Part shown: one piece after another, positions 34,955 through 44,759 of the stretch
Numbering within the stretch: position 1 is the stretch's first letter
Layout: each line of letters begins with the position of its first letter
Assembly (NCBI GenBank): GCA_021463165.1
Contig: JAJTWY010000009.1
Location: 90,997 to 154,996 of the forward strand
DNA from: Pyrinomonadaceae bacterium
GTDB lineage: Bacteria > Acidobacteriota > Blastocatellia > Pyrinomonadales > Pyrinomonadaceae
DNA: 64,000 bases
Direction: 5' to 3'
Program-made: the position numbers and the translations under genes
Notes under the pieces: model-generated
Database searches by the model: none
Seen by the model: the letters and a program-made list of their open reading frames with translations, nothing else
What the model was told of the DNA's origin: nothing

Positions 34955-37360
34955 CTAATTCCGCAGGGGCTTACCGGTTTTGAGCATTGCCGCTATACGT
35001 TCCTGCGTTTTTCGCTCGCCACAAAGTGATAGGAAGGCCTCGCGTTCCAGGTCTAGAAAATAGCGTTCAGAGACGTAGGTTCGGTGATTCAGATCGCCGC
35101 CGCTCATTACTTTGGCGAGTTTCTTACCGATCAGAACATCGTGATCAGACACATAGCCGCCCTGCTTCATCATATGTAGAGCGAGCTTCATCGCCGCCTG
35201 CGCCGATTCGCCCAAGGCGAGGATATCGGTCTTCTCGACAGGCTGCACGTACCCGGAAGCGACCATATTCAGCACTTCCTGCTTTGCGTCAGCGATCAGA
35301 CGGTCACCATTCATCGAGATCCCATCCGACTCGCGGAGCAACCCCCACGCCCGTGCTTCCTGAGCCGACGTCGCCACCTTCCCCATGCCGATCATCTCGA
35401 AAGTCTTTTTCAGGAATGCCAACGGGTCGGCATCCGGAGCTTTTGCCGCTGCGTTCATCGCCCGCATGGTCATCTCTTTAGTGCCGCCGCCCGCCGGTAT
35501 CAAACCAACCCCGACCTCGACCAGACCGATGTAGGTCTCTGCCGCCGCCTGAACGCGGTCGCCGTGCATTGCGATCTCACAGCCGCCGCCGAGCGTTAAC
35601 CCGTAGGGCGCTGTAACGACAGGCTTTGGCGAATAACGCATCCGCATGACCGCATTCTGCAGCCCGCGGATCGAGAGGTTGATGTCGTCCCATTCCTCTT
35701 CTTGAGCCGCGAGCAGCAGCATCATTATATTGGCCCCTGCGGAGAAGTTGCCGCCCTGATTGCCGACAACAAGCCCCGCGAAGTTGCGTTCGACCTCGTC
35801 GAGAGCGAAGTTCATCATCGCAACGGTATCGCCGCCGATCGAGTTCATTTTCGAATGAAACTCAAGACATGCAACGCCGTCTCCGATATCGATCAGCGAT
35901 GCACCCGGATTTGATCTGATAACACCAGTGCGCTCCTTGATGTCCTTGAGGATCATCACACCGGGCCGCTCGGGCATCGGCCTGTATTCGCCAGCGACGA
36001 GATCGTAAAACGAATGGTGACCTCCCTCGTTCTTATAGAACGAGGTCGCCCCTGAGGCAAGCATCGCTTCAACATTCGCCGGTATCGGCTGTCCTTCCTT
36101 GCGCATCCGCTCGACCGATTCGGCGACACCGATCGCGTCCCACGCCTCAAAAACACCGATCTCCCAGCCAAATCCCCACTTTATTGCGTTGTCGATCTCG
36201 ACGATAGTGTCGGCGATCTCGGGAATCCGATTGGCGGCATAACGCGAAACACGCGATGTCGTCTTCCACAGGAATTCGCCAACGCGGTCATCTCCCCAGA
36301 CGAGAGTTTTCACGCGTTTTGCCCGATCATCGATGCCTTTTGCAGCATCGAGCGACGGGAACTTCGTCTTGACCTGCGGTTTGTATTGGAACGTCGCGAG
36401 ATCGAGCTCGAGGATGACACGTTTACCTTCAGCATCCTTCGATTTCTTAAAGAAGCCGCCGCCCGTCTTGTCGCCAAGCAGTTTCTTATCGAGCAAAGAC
36501 GTGATCAGTTCGGGGATCTGAAAAACCTCGCGATCCTCATCATCGGGCACCGCCGGGTAGAGATTATTCGTAACGTGGGCCGTCACATCAAGGCCGACAA
36601 GATCGCTCGTCCTGAATGTTGCCGACGAAGCGTGGCCGATGGCTTTTCCGGTCATTTGATCGACCTCTGTCGGCGTCCACCCACCCGCGATCATCTCGTG
36701 AATGGTGGCCATCATCCCGAAAACACCGATTCGATTGGCGATGAAATTCGGACGATCCTTCGCCGGCACGACGCCTTTGCCGAGTCGTCTATCAAGGAAT
36801 CCCGAAATACCGCAAGCGATCTCGCCGCTCGTTTTCGAACCCGGGATCACCTCGACGAGCTTCATATAGCGCGGCGGATTGAAGAAGTGAATTCCAACAA
36901 AATGCTGCTTGAAATCGTCTGAGAATGGCTCTGCGATAGCGTCGATCGGGATACCGCTCGTATTCGATGCGATAACGGCCCCCGGCTTACGATAACGATC
37001 GACATCGGCAAAGAGTTTGTGCTTGATCTCAAGATTCTCTACCACCGCCTCGATCACCAGATCACAGTCCTTGATCTTCTCCAGATCGTCGGTGAAGTTG
37101 CCGGTCGTGATGAGCTTAGCATTGTCGCCAAGCATGAACGGCGCCGGTTTCAGCTTCTTCGCCGCTTCAAACATTGAATTAACGATCCGGTTCCGCACCT
37201 GCGGCGATTCCAGCGTCAGCCCCTTTGTCTCCTCATCGCTTGTCAATTCCCTCGGAGCAATGTCCAGGAGAAGCGTCGGGATACCCGCGTTAGAAAGATG
37301 TGCCGCAATGCCCGCACCCATTGTCCCGGCACCCAAGACAGCAGCTTTTGTGATGTTCAT
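34955..37360 (-). CDS. fadN: 3-hydroxyacyl-CoA dehydrogenase / enoyl-CoA hydratase
   Basis: Two-domain beta-oxidation enzyme. The dehydrogenase half comes first with the NAD loop GAGTMGAG at residues 10-17 and HFFNPPRYMKLVE, and the crotonase-type hydratase comes second (about 485-700, with NQGGNFSAGAN and GLTLGGGCEIAMHGDR). This order and the 801-residue length match Bacillus FadN rather than E. coli FadB. A perfect FadR-type palindrome lies 55 bases before the ATG. Fits with FadA and FadE 6-9 kb away as a complete cycle. Confidence 0.92.
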   Translation of the reverse strand: MNITKAAVLGAGTMGAGIAAHLSNAGIPTLLLDIAPRELTSDEETKGLTLESPQVRNRIVNSMFEAAKKLKPAPFMLGDNAKLITTGNFTDDLEKIKDCDLVIEAVVENLEIKHKLFADVDRYRKPGAVIASNTSGIPIDAIAEPFSDDFKQHFVGIHFFNPPRYMKLVEVIPGSKTSGEIACGISGFLDRRLGKGVVPAKDRPNFIANRIGVFGMMATIHEMIAGGWTPTEVDQMTGKAIGHASSATFRTSDLVGLDVTAHVTNNLYPAVPDDEDREVFQIPELITSLLDKKLLGDKTGGGFFKKSKDAEGKRVILELDLATFQYKPQVKTKFPSLDAAKGIDDRAKRVKTLVWGDDRVGEFLWKTTSRVSRYAANRIPEIADTIVEIDNAIKWGFGWEIGVFEAWDAIGVAESVERMRKEGQPIPANVEAMLASGATSFYKNEGGHHSFYDLVAGEYRPMPERPGVMILKDIKERTGVIRSNPGASLIDIGDGVACLEFHSKMNSIGGDTVAMMNFALDEVERNFAGLVVGNQGGNFSAGANIMMLLLAAQEEEWDDINLSIRGLQNAVMRMRYSPKPVVTAPYGLTLGGGCEIAMHGDRVQAAAETYIGLVEVGVGLIPAGGGTKEMTMRAMNAAAKAPDADPLAFLKKTFEMIGMGKVATSAQEARAWGLLRESDGISMNGDRLIADAKQEVLNMVASGYVQPVEKTDILALGESAQAAMKLALHMMKQGGYVSDHDVLIGKKLAKVMSGGDLNHRTYVSERYFLDLEREAFLSLCGERKTQERIAAMLKTGKPLRN

Positions 37361-37414
37361 AAATGTGTTACCGAAAGTATCTTTTTCAAGTCTTCTAGAC
37401 TGAGCAAATTATAA

Positions 37415-37434
37415 CTGAATGAATATTCATTCAG
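37415..37434. promoter_or_regulatory. FadR-type operator between fadN and vapB
   Basis: CTGAATGAATATTCATTCAG is a perfect 20-base palindrome containing TGAATGA-ATAT-TCATTCA, the consensus of TetR-family FadR boxes. It lies upstream of fadN on one side and within 80 bases of vapB on the other. Confidence 0.75.
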
Positions 37435-37450
37435 CAACTTGAAAAAACGC

Positions 37451-37495
37451 TTGTCATCGATATGTATTGCGTATTACAATATCCTTATCGATATG
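37451..37495 (+). promoter_or_regulatory. vapBC promoter with 9-bp direct repeats
   Basis: TTGTCA (37451-37456) and TACAAT (37475-37480) are 18 bases apart. ATCGATATG repeats at 37456-37464 and 37487-37495, 31 bases apart, flanking the -10 box. The second copy includes the vapB ATG. Transcription would start a few bases before the ATG, so the mRNA may be leaderless. Confidence 0.5.
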
Positions 37496-37699
37496 GAAAC
37501 CGTAACACTTTCACCGAAATTTCAAGTTGTCATCCCACGGTCGATCCGCGAAGCTTTAGATCTTACGCCCGGCGAGAAACTGCGAGTTCTGCGATATTCG
37601 GACAGGGTCGAGTTCATACCGGTCAAGGCCGTATCCGAGATGCGTGGCTTTCTTCGCGGTATAGATACGGAGATCGAGCGAGAGGATGATCGCCTATGA
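37493..37699 (+). CDS. vapB: VapB/AbrB-type antitoxin
   Basis: 68-residue swapped-hairpin AbrB protein: METVTLSPKFQVVIPRSIRE is the DNA-binding part, followed by LTPGEKLRVL and a C-terminal arm that should wrap the toxin (MRGFLRGIDTEIERED). It binds VapC and represses its own operon in this family. No Shine-Dalgarno sequence precedes the ATG. The stop overlaps the vapC start (ATGA). Confidence 0.88.
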   Translation: METVTLSPKFQVVIPRSIREALDLTPGEKLRVLRYSDRVEFIPVKAVSEMRGFLRGIDTEIEREDDRL

Positions 37700-38064
37700 A
37701 CCGGCTGAATGTCGTCGATTCGTCCGGCTGGCTCGAATACCTGGCAGACACGGATCGTGCCGCATGGTTTACCGAGCCGATCGAGGATACAGAGAACCTG
37801 ATCGTGCCGGTCATCTCGATCTATGAGGTCTGCAAAAAGGTCCTGCGAGAACGAGGCGAAAATGAAGCCCTCCAGGTTGCCAGCGTTATGCAGTCCGGCC
37901 GCGTAGTCGATCTCGACGCGGCACTGGCCGTCGAAGCGATCCGGCATAGAATGCCCCTCGCGGACAGTATCATTTATGCGACGGCCCTCCGCTTTCGAGC
38001 GACCGTTTGGACCCAGGATGAGGACTTCAAAGAACTCCCGAATGTTCGCTTCTATCCCTCTTAA
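37696..38064 (+). CDS. vapC: VapC-type PIN-domain toxin
   Basis: Ribonuclease toxin paired with the AbrB-type antitoxin. The PIN acids are visible: D8 in VVDSSGW, E in YEVCKK near 44, D in LADSIIYATA near 89, and D in TQDEDF near 108. 122 residues is typical. It overlaps vapB by 4 bases, and the ribosome-binding site lies inside vapB (AGAGGA). RNA target unknown; members usually cut tRNA or rRNA loops. Confidence 0.88.
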   Translation: MNRLNVVDSSGWLEYLADTDRAAWFTEPIEDTENLIVPVISIYEVCKKVLRERGENEALQVASVMQSGRVVDLDAALAVEAIRHRMPLADSIIYATALRFRATVWTQDEDFKELPNVRFYPS

Positions 38065-38182
38065 CTTTCCCGAGCCTGATCAACGTCGGCAGAACTCTCA
38101 TTTCGTGCCGAGCATTCGGCAAACAATACCTGTCAGCCTCCGGGGTGTGGACATCGGATCGTTCCATCGAACGACACCGATC

Positions 38183-39226
38183 CTAGCCGAGACTGCCGTC
38201 TATCACCGTAACGCCGAGCGTGGCATGATCATTCATGGTTACGAGTGCGTCGGGGCTTTCGCGGAGAGAAATGGTCCGGCCGATGAGTTTTTGCGGTTCG
38301 AGCCTGCCGACACGGATCATTTCGAGCATTTCCGGGTATCGGTGAGCCTGCATTCCGTGGCTGCCGACGATCTCGAGTTCGCGGCCGATGACTTTGTCGA
38401 TGGGAACGGGCGGCGCGTGTTTGCCTGATTCCATGATGCCGACTTGTATATGCTTGCCGCGTTTGCGTAACGAGGAGATCGAATCAAATAAAATACTCGG
38501 ATGGCCAAGGGCGTCGATCGAGACATGGGCTCCGCCCTCGGTGATGTCGAGAATTGCCTCGACCGTGTTTCCGTAAGTCGAATTGATCACCGTGTCGGCG
38601 CCGAGCGAGCGGGCAAATTCTAGTTTGTCGTTGGCTATATCGATCCCGATAACACGCGCACCGAACGCTGCCGCTATCATTATCGCCGATAGCCCAACGC
38701 CGCCGCATCCCCAGACGGCGACCCATTGTTCAGCGGCGACTTTCCCTTGATCGACAACGGCTCGAAACGAGGTCGCAAAGCGGCATCCCAGGCTCGCCGC
38801 CGTTACGAAGTCGATCTCATCCGGTAAGCGAACAAGGTTGTTATCGGCGTATTCGATCGCGACAAACTCGGCAAAGCCGCCCCACGCCGTAAATCCCGGT
38901 TGGAACTGCCGGTCGCAGACCTGTTGATCGCCCTGGAGGCAAGGTTCGCAGCTTCCGCAGCCGCAGACAAAAGGCAGCGTGACCCGATCACCCACTTTGA
39001 AATTTGAGATTTGCGATCCTAACGCAACGATCTCGCCCGAGATCTCATGGCCCGGCACGTGCGGGAGTTTGATATCCGGATCATTCCCCATCCAGCCGTG
39101 CCAATCGCTGCGACAAATGCCGCAGGCCTTCACGGCGAGCACAACGCCGGTCGGCGACGGGGTTGGATCGCCCACGGTTTGGACCGAGACCGGCCCTTCA
39201 AATCTCTCATAAACCGCGGCCTTCAT
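38183..39226 (-). CDS. Zinc-dependent alcohol dehydrogenase
   Basis: MDR-superfamily enzyme. Catalytic zinc ligands are in the GICRSDWHG and [12 protein letters not shown] stretches, and structural zinc cysteines in [17 protein letters not shown]. The NAD(P) loop [10 protein letters not shown] is near residue 170. 347 residues from the ATG at 39226; the upstream in-frame stretch overlaps the promoter of the divergent gene. Substrate is not indicated. Convergent with vapBC. Confidence 0.88.
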   Translation of the reverse strand: MKAAVYERFEGPVSVQTVGDPTPSPTGVVLAVKACGICRSDWHGWMGNDPDIKLPHVPGHEISGEIVALGSQISNFKVGDRVTLPFVCGCGSCEPCLQGDQQVCDRQFQPGFTAWGGFAEFVAIEYADNNLVRLPDEIDFVTAASLGCRFATSFRAVVDQGKVAAEQWVAVWGCGGVGLSAIMIAAAFGARVIGIDIANDKLEFARSLGADTVINSTYGNTVEAILDITEGGAHVSIDALGHPSILFDSISSLRKRGKHIQVGIMESGKHAPPVPIDKVIGRELEIVGSHGMQAHRYPEMLEMIRVGRLEPQKLIGRTISLRESPDALVTMNDHATLGVTVIDGSLG

Positions 39227-39262
39227 ACCGATACATATTAGTCGAACGCGATCAGAAAATCC

Positions 39263-39291
39263 TTGACACAGAAAGCATTTGGCAACATAAT
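39263..39291 (+). promoter_or_regulatory. Strong promoter of the peptidoglycan-binding protein gene
   Basis: TTGACA (39263-39268), a 17-base spacer and CATAAT (39286-39291), about 100 bases before the ATG. Confidence 0.6.
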
Positions 39292-39390
39292 CTGAACATT
39301 CTAAAAACATGTACGGATATGCATTTCGCGGGGAGGCTCGCTTCCTTGCGGCCTCGCATGAGCGTCGAGATCAAAACCTTATGGAGATAA

Positions 39391-40119
39391 ATGATGCTTA
39401 AGAAACTCGTTCCCGTCCTCGTAATTGTCCTCTATGCTTCGGCTATCCACTTTGCACAAGGCACCTCTACGGCAAGCACAACGGCAAAGACCGCGGAACC
39501 CGCTAAAAAACCACCGGTTTTCCGTCCGACAAAGGATCAGATCAAGCAGGTTCAAACCATGCTCAAGGAGAAGAGCCTTTATAAGGGCGAAGCATCCGGG
39601 ACATATAACGATGATACCCGGGCCGGGATCAAGAGTTTTCAGAAGGAGAACGGCCTTACCCAAACCGGCACGCTGAACCGAGCAACGCTGGAAAAGTTTG
39701 GAATAGAGCTGACGGAAACCCAGAAAAAGAGTCCGGTCCTCGAAAGCTCTTTCGCCAAAGCGGAGGACGAGAAGAAGCCAACGGCAACGACCACCGCGGC
39801 GAAATCAACATCGGGGCCTACGGCCTCGACAAGTGACACGGTAAAAAAGCCTGCCCCGTTCCGGGCGAACGTCGATCAGATCAAAGAAGCTCAGAAGATC
39901 TTGCGTGACGGCAAGATGCTCACAGGAGGAGGTGATGGCAAGCTCGACGACGCGACGAGGAACGGACTCGGCAAATACCAGGAGGCGAACGGCCTGAAAG
40001 TCACAAAAACGCTCAATGCCGCAACCCTTGAAAAGATGTCCATCGCACTCACTGACAAGCAAAAGGAACAGGTGGCGGCACAGGCCGCATACGACGCGGC
40101 AAAGGCAACGAAGAATTAA
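39391..40119 (+). CDS. Secreted protein with two peptidoglycan-binding domains
   Basis: Signal peptide at residues 1-24 (YASAIHFAQG). Two PG_binding_1-type repeats follow, each with a GxYNDDTRAGIKSFQKENGL-like helix pattern: about 45-105 (VQTMLKEKSLYKGEASG) and about 155-215 (AQKILRDGKMLTGGGDG). A Thr/Ala/Lys-rich linker joins them. No catalytic domain is attached, so it likely anchors to or senses the cell wall. GGAG precedes the ATG; the second ATG (39394) is equally possible. Confidence 0.82.
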   Translation: MMLKKLVPVLVIVLYASAIHFAQGTSTASTTAKTAEPAKKPPVFRPTKDQIKQVQTMLKEKSLYKGEASGTYNDDTRAGIKSFQKENGLTQTGTLNRATLEKFGIELTETQKKSPVLESSFAKAEDEKKPTATTTAAKSTSGPTASTSDTVKKPAPFRANVDQIKEAQKILRDGKMLTGGGDGKLDDATRNGLGKYQEANGLKVTKTLNAATLEKMSIALTDKQKEQVAAQAAYDAAKATKN

Positions 40120-40313
40120 GTGCTGTATGACCTTTGGGGAAATAGCTCCAACGCAGGTTCATATCTGGTAGTCCGCGCTCGGGGGTCCACGTGTTCCACA
40201 CGTTTGCTGAGTTGCTTGTATCGTACCTACCGTTCCGCTTTCGCTTAAGGAGCAGCTATCAAAGCATCGTGTTCTAACGCACGCGACAGCCCTTCCGACT
40301 CTTATCGGACCAG

Positions 40314-41543
40314 ATGCAGGATACCAACGTCTATACATACCTGACGCCGATCGCACTGTTCTTTGTGCTGCTTGAGGTCGCATTGTGCCTGATCTACAAG
40401 AGGGATTACATGTCGTTTCCCGAGGCCGTCGCCAATTTTGGCACAGCTCTGGGGAACCAGACGGTAAATGTGCTCGTCGCCGCGGGTGTTTACATCGTTT
40501 ACGGCTTTCTATGGGAAAACTATAGGCTTTTCACCATCGAGCTGAACTGGTGGACCTTCATCCTGCTTCTTCTCGGCGTCGATTTTATCTTCTATTGGGT
40601 TCACCGCTGGGGACACGCGATCAACATCATGTGGGCCGCTCATTCGCCTCATCATTCGGCTGAAGAGATGAATTTCATGGTCGCCCTGCGTGCCAGCGTA
40701 ACGCAGCGGTTCTGCTCATTCCTGTTTTTCTGGCCGCTTGCCCTGATAGGTTTTCAGCCGCTGCACATCTACATGATGGCGGGGATCCATTTGTTCATTG
40801 CTTTTCTGCACCATACTGAATTTATCGGCAAGCTAGGCTGGTTCGAGAAATACTTTACGACACCGTCGCATCACCGCGTTCATCACGGCGTAAATCTCCA
40901 GTATCTCGACAAGAACTTCGGCGAGTTCCTGATAATTTGGGACAAGCTCTTCGGCTCATTCGCCGAGGAACGCGAAAAGGTGGTTTACGGCATTTACGAC
41001 CACCCAAACAGCTGGAACCCGATCAAGATCAACTTTCATTTCTTCATTGTCCTTTGGCGCTATGCGGTCGCGACCCCGTTCTGGTGGGACAAGATCCGTG
41101 TTTGGTTCATGCCTGCCGGGTGGCGTCCGAGGGGTCTGCCAGAAAAGCAGATGGTCGAGATCACCACCGAGAATCAGGTGAAGTTTCGGCCGCCAATGTT
41201 TGCCAACGCGCGGTTTTATCTGATCGTTCAGCTCGTCGTCGGAGTCTTTTTGATGATGAGTGTCATTTCGAACCTGATGGGCTGGACTACTACCGAGCGC
41301 TGGCTCGGGGCCGGACTTCTTTGGTGGCACATTGTCAATTGGAGCGGAATACTTGAGGCAAAACCGTGGCTCTGGATCTCTGAGAACATTCGCATTTTTG
41401 CGACGCTATACGCCATCATTGTTTTCAATGAACTTTATCAACCGTCGTTCCAGCTCTTGGCGTTGATCATTGTATCGATGTTTTCGTTTATCTGGACAAA
41501 TCTCTATTTCCGGCCGACAAGCGCCAAATTCGCTTCCGCCTAA
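40314..41543 (+). CDS. Sterol desaturase / fatty acid hydroxylase family membrane enzyme
   Basis: Integral membrane di-iron enzyme. The histidine clusters are HRWGH (97-101), HSPHH (110-114), HHTE near 165 and HHRVHHG near 186-192, with several membrane helices around them and further spans at the C-terminus. This is the layout of ERG3/FAH-type proteins that hydroxylate or desaturate lipids. 409 residues is longer than most, from an added C-terminal membrane region. Lipid substrate unknown. Confidence 0.88.
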   Translation: MQDTNVYTYLTPIALFFVLLEVALCLIYKRDYMSFPEAVANFGTALGNQTVNVLVAAGVYIVYGFLWENYRLFTIELNWWTFILLLLGVDFIFYWVHRWGHAINIMWAAHSPHHSAEEMNFMVALRASVTQRFCSFLFFWPLALIGFQPLHIYMMAGIHLFIAFLHHTEFIGKLGWFEKYFTTPSHHRVHHGVNLQYLDKNFGEFLIIWDKLFGSFAEEREKVVYGIYDHPNSWNPIKINFHFFIVLWRYAVATPFWWDKIRVWFMPAGWRPRGLPEKQMVEITTENQVKFRPPMFANARFYLIVQLVVGVFLMMSVISNLMGWTTTERWLGAGLLWWHIVNWSGILEAKPWLWISENIRIFATLYAIIVFNELYQPSFQLLALIIVSMFSFIWTNLYFRPTSAKFASA

Positions 41544-41550
41544 GTGTCTT

Positions 41551-41982
41551 ATGAAAAGGATCCCAATTGCCCTATCACTGCTGCTGATAGCGACCGCATC
41601 GATGATGGCTCAGTCCAATAAGGATCGCGACGCGATCCGCAAAGTCATGGACGACCAGACGGCCGCGTGGAACCGCGGCGACCTCGAGGATTTCATGAAG
41701 GGATATTGGAAGTCGGATAAGCTGAAGTTCGTCTCGGGCGACAAGGTCACCTACGGCTGGCAGCAGACCCTCGATAATTACAAACGAACCTACGGAACAC
41801 CGGAAAAGATGGGAACGCTCACATTCAGCGACCTCGAGATCGAGCTGCTGTCAAAGGATGCCGCATTCGTTACCGGCAGTTGGCATCTCAAACGCGAAAA
41901 GGACGATCCGAAAGGCAAATTCACGCTGCTCTGGCGAAAATTTAAGGGCAGGTGGCTAATTGTCGCCGATCACTCGAGCTAA
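41551..41982 (+). CDS. Secreted DUF4440 (NTF2-like) protein
   Basis: Signal peptide ending ATASMMAQ. The mature part is the NTF2-like/DUF4440 fold: VMDDQTAAWNRGDLEDFMKGYW at the start and the GRWLIVADHSS strand at the end. 143 residues. It follows the hydroxylase gene by 7 bases and is likely cotranscribed. Members can be enzymes or binding proteins; nothing here decides. Confidence 0.82.
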   Translation: MKRIPIALSLLLIATASMMAQSNKDRDAIRKVMDDQTAAWNRGDLEDFMKGYWKSDKLKFVSGDKVTYGWQQTLDNYKRTYGTPEKMGTLTFSDLEIELLSKDAAFVTGSWHLKREKDDPKGKFTLLWRKFKGRWLIVADHSS

Positions 41983-41983
41983 C

Positions 41984-44689
41984 CTACTCGAGCCCGAGAA
42001 GATCGAGATTTGTGATCGCCGAGGTAACATTCAAGATCATCGGAGTAAAGCGATACCGTTTGGAGGAGACCGATATCTGGTAGTTCGCCCCGGGTGCGAC
42101 ATCGCCAAAGCTGTACAGCCCGAACGAACTTGTCGTTGTCACCCGCCGAACACCTTGAGCATCGGTCAGGGTGACGGCTGCATTTCGGAGTCCAAGTCCG
42201 GTCGGCGTCGTAACGCGGCCTGAGATCGAAACCGGGACCGCACTATTTGAAAAGGCCGGTATCTGCCACATTCCGCGGCCGTGCGTCGCGATCCTGATCA
42301 TATTGCCGGCCGTTTTTGCGATGTCGAAGACTGCCGTACGGGGCAGGCCGCTTCCAAAAGGATCCCACGTCTGCCCGGCATCTGCCGAAACGTAAACGCC
42401 AATGTCCGTACCCGCGTATAGGATGCTTGGGTTGGCGGGATCGACGATGAATGCGCTGACCGGCACTTGCGGGATCGTTCCCGAGATATTGGTCCACGTT
42501 GGGACCGCCGCATCGAGATCCGTTGTTTTGAAAATGTTGTTCACGCCGAATGCCGAAAGCGTAATATAAGCTGTTTTGACATCTGTCGGATCGATTACGG
42601 CACGTGCGATAAAACTTGGCGGGATCACGCCCGTAGGGTCGAGGTCGGTAAGCGTCGCGTTGCCTGTGTTCGTTCCGAAAAGCCCGCCATTCCTGAGCCC
42701 GATGATGCGTACGTTGTCATCCTGCGGCGCGATCCCGATCGCACTGATCGCGATCCCGCTCTGGATCGGTGCCTGGCTAACCACCGTGTGCGTAAGGCCT
42801 CGATCGGATGAGCGGTAAACACGGTCCGTTCCGTAATAGATGGTATTGGGATCGCCCGGGCCGCTTTCAAGCGGTGCGTAAAATAGGACGGCAGTGTCGT
42901 TGCAGTTGATGCCGTTGGCGGGTGTCGTCCCATTGCACCCGCGAAAACTCCACGACCCTGAGGCGACGGTCGCACGCGTCGAATAGCCGACGATCGAGTT
43001 GATCCGGCTATAATATGTGTGATAAACGCGAACATTCGTGGTGTCGACCGCATTGCTGTCGATGACAGAATAACCACCATCGCCACCGTCTATCCGTGTC
43101 CAAGAGGTCGCGGCTGGATCGTAGTAAAGCGTGCCGTTATCCTGTGTGCCGCCAACCGTCAGGTTCGGATCCGTCGGATGGATGGAAATGCCCATGAACT
43201 GCGTCGCGGAGAATTCGGCCGTATTCAGATGGGTATAACTGGCCCCGCTGTTGGTCGATTTGTAGATCCCGCCATCGGTGCCGAGATAAATAATTGTCGG
43301 GTTAGACTTCGAAACAGCCAGTACATGGGTATCCACGTGGACCCCGCTGCCACCCTCCGTAAAAAGCTCGCCTCCATTTGTCGAAAAGGCAGCAACCATC
43401 GCCGGTGCGCCGCCCAGATAAACGAGGTCAGGGTTAACCGGATCGACCGCTATCGCGATGTCGTAAAAGCACTGCGGGGTGCAGAAGTTGTTGTCGACAC
43501 GCTCAACCCATGTGATGCCGCCGTCGGTCGATCGAAGAACCCTGCCGCCGAGATTCCCGGATGCTGCGTAAAAGACCGCCGTATCTGAGCCCGCCGGACG
43601 GATCGCCGCAAACTCCGTGGTCAACTCACTGGTCGCGGTTCCCGTATAGGATTGTGTCTGAACAAACGTCGGCGAGGCGGAAAGCGCGTTCTCGGTTCGG
43701 TAGATCCCGCCATTGGGTCCGGCCGAAACAACGCCCGCGATCAGAATATTTGGATCGCCCGGGTCAGAAATAATATCTCTCACGCTAACATTCGCATTAT
43801 TCAACAGGCCCGTTAGCCTCTCAAAGGTCGGTGCGGCCGTCGTCGCATTTGTCGACCTATATATGCCCCTTGCCGGCGCGTCGGGTAGCGTTGCCGCCCC
43901 GATACCTCCTACCCCGGACGTGCTCGAAACCAGGATCGTACCCGGATCGGTCGGGTGGATCACGATCTTAGAGATCGCCCGGCCAGAAAACACATCTGAG
44001 CCAGATCCATCGCGGTTTAGCGGCCCCGTGAGGTCCGCTGATGTCGATGCATTGTTTATTCTGTATATCCCGACACCGAAGAAACTGTCCGATGAAAAAT
44101 TCGGCTCACCCGTTCCGACATACACGATCTCGGGGTCGGACGGCGAAATGGCGATAGCCCCGACGGCCAGGCTATGGGCTTGCTCCATCAGCGGCGTCCA
44201 CGATGTGCCCCCGTTCGTCGAACGATAGACGCCGCCCTGGGCCGCCCCCACATAAACGATGTCCGGGTTTGTTGGGTGAACCGCAATAGCGGTCACGCGG
44301 CCCGAATACCGAGCACTGCCAGCAATGATCGGCGCCGGCCCGATCGGGGCCCAATTCGCCGTAACCGCCTCCTTAAAGTTCGACCCGGGCAGGCGGGCAA
44401 CGTCGCGGTGCTGCTTCTCCAACTCTTTCAACGCCTCTGTCCTCGCAAGCGGATCGACAACATCGTCGTTGCCCAGGCCACGCATCACCGCAAAGGCGTT
44501 CGCCCGTTCGATGAGGAACTGTTCTTTCCCGATCGAGGCCTTCGAGTTCGCGAGCATCGCCGGAATATCCGGCTCTCGCTCAAAGAAAGGGAGGCCCATC
44601 TGTGCGAGTGAATTCCTGTCAAACCAAAAAACAAGGAATCCAACAATGACAGCAACGCACAGAAGAAGGGCTATGGTCGATCTCTTCAT
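41984..44689 (-). CDS. Large membrane-anchored BNR/sortilin-type propeller protein
   Basis: 901 residues. One N-terminal membrane helix (ALLLCVAVIVGFLVFWF) is followed by two to three tandem beta-propellers made of BNR repeats (VYVGAAQGGVYRSTNGGTSW is the pattern, seen many times). A C-terminal carboxypeptidase-regulatory-like beta domain (SGRVTTPTGLGLRNAAVTLTD) completes it. This is the architecture of Vps10/sortilin-like and photosystem-assembly-like surface proteins common in Acidobacteria. Its end is 2 bases from the convergent NTF2-like gene. Confidence 0.82.
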   Translation of the reverse strand: MKRSTIALLLCVAVIVGFLVFWFDRNSLAQMGLPFFEREPDIPAMLANSKASIGKEQFLIERANAFAVMRGLGNDDVVDPLARTEALKELEKQHRDVARLPGSNFKEAVTANWAPIGPAPIIAGSARYSGRVTAIAVHPTNPDIVYVGAAQGGVYRSTNGGTSWTPLMEQAHSLAVGAIAISPSDPEIVYVGTGEPNFSSDSFFGVGIYRINNASTSADLTGPLNRDGSGSDVFSGRAISKIVIHPTDPGTILVSSTSGVGGIGAATLPDAPARGIYRSTNATTAAPTFERLTGLLNNANVSVRDIISDPGDPNILIAGVVSAGPNGGIYRTENALSASPTFVQTQSYTGTATSELTTEFAAIRPAGSDTAVFYAASGNLGGRVLRSTDGGITWVERVDNNFCTPQCFYDIAIAVDPVNPDLVYLGGAPAMVAAFSTNGGELFTEGGSGVHVDTHVLAVSKSNPTIIYLGTDGGIYKSTNSGASYTHLNTAEFSATQFMGISIHPTDPNLTVGGTQDNGTLYYDPAATSWTRIDGGDGGYSVIDSNAVDTTNVRVYHTYYSRINSIVGYSTRATVASGSWSFRGCNGTTPANGINCNDTAVLFYAPLESGPGDPNTIYYGTDRVYRSSDRGLTHTVVSQAPIQSGIAISAIGIAPQDDNVRIIGLRNGGLFGTNTGNATLTDLDPTGVIPPSFIARAVIDPTDVKTAYITLSAFGVNNIFKTTDLDAAVPTWTNISGTIPQVPVSAFIVDPANPSILYAGTDIGVYVSADAGQTWDPFGSGLPRTAVFDIAKTAGNMIRIATHGRGMWQIPAFSNSAVPVSISGRVTTPTGLGLRNAAVTLTDAQGVRRVTTTSSFGLYSFGDVAPGANYQISVSSKRYRFTPMILNVTSAITNLDLLGLE

Positions 44690-44759
44690 ACCTGAAAAAC
44701 GTACGACGGGCTTGGCTCCGTAGGTGAAACCTCGATATTAGTTGGTATCAGGCCAACAA

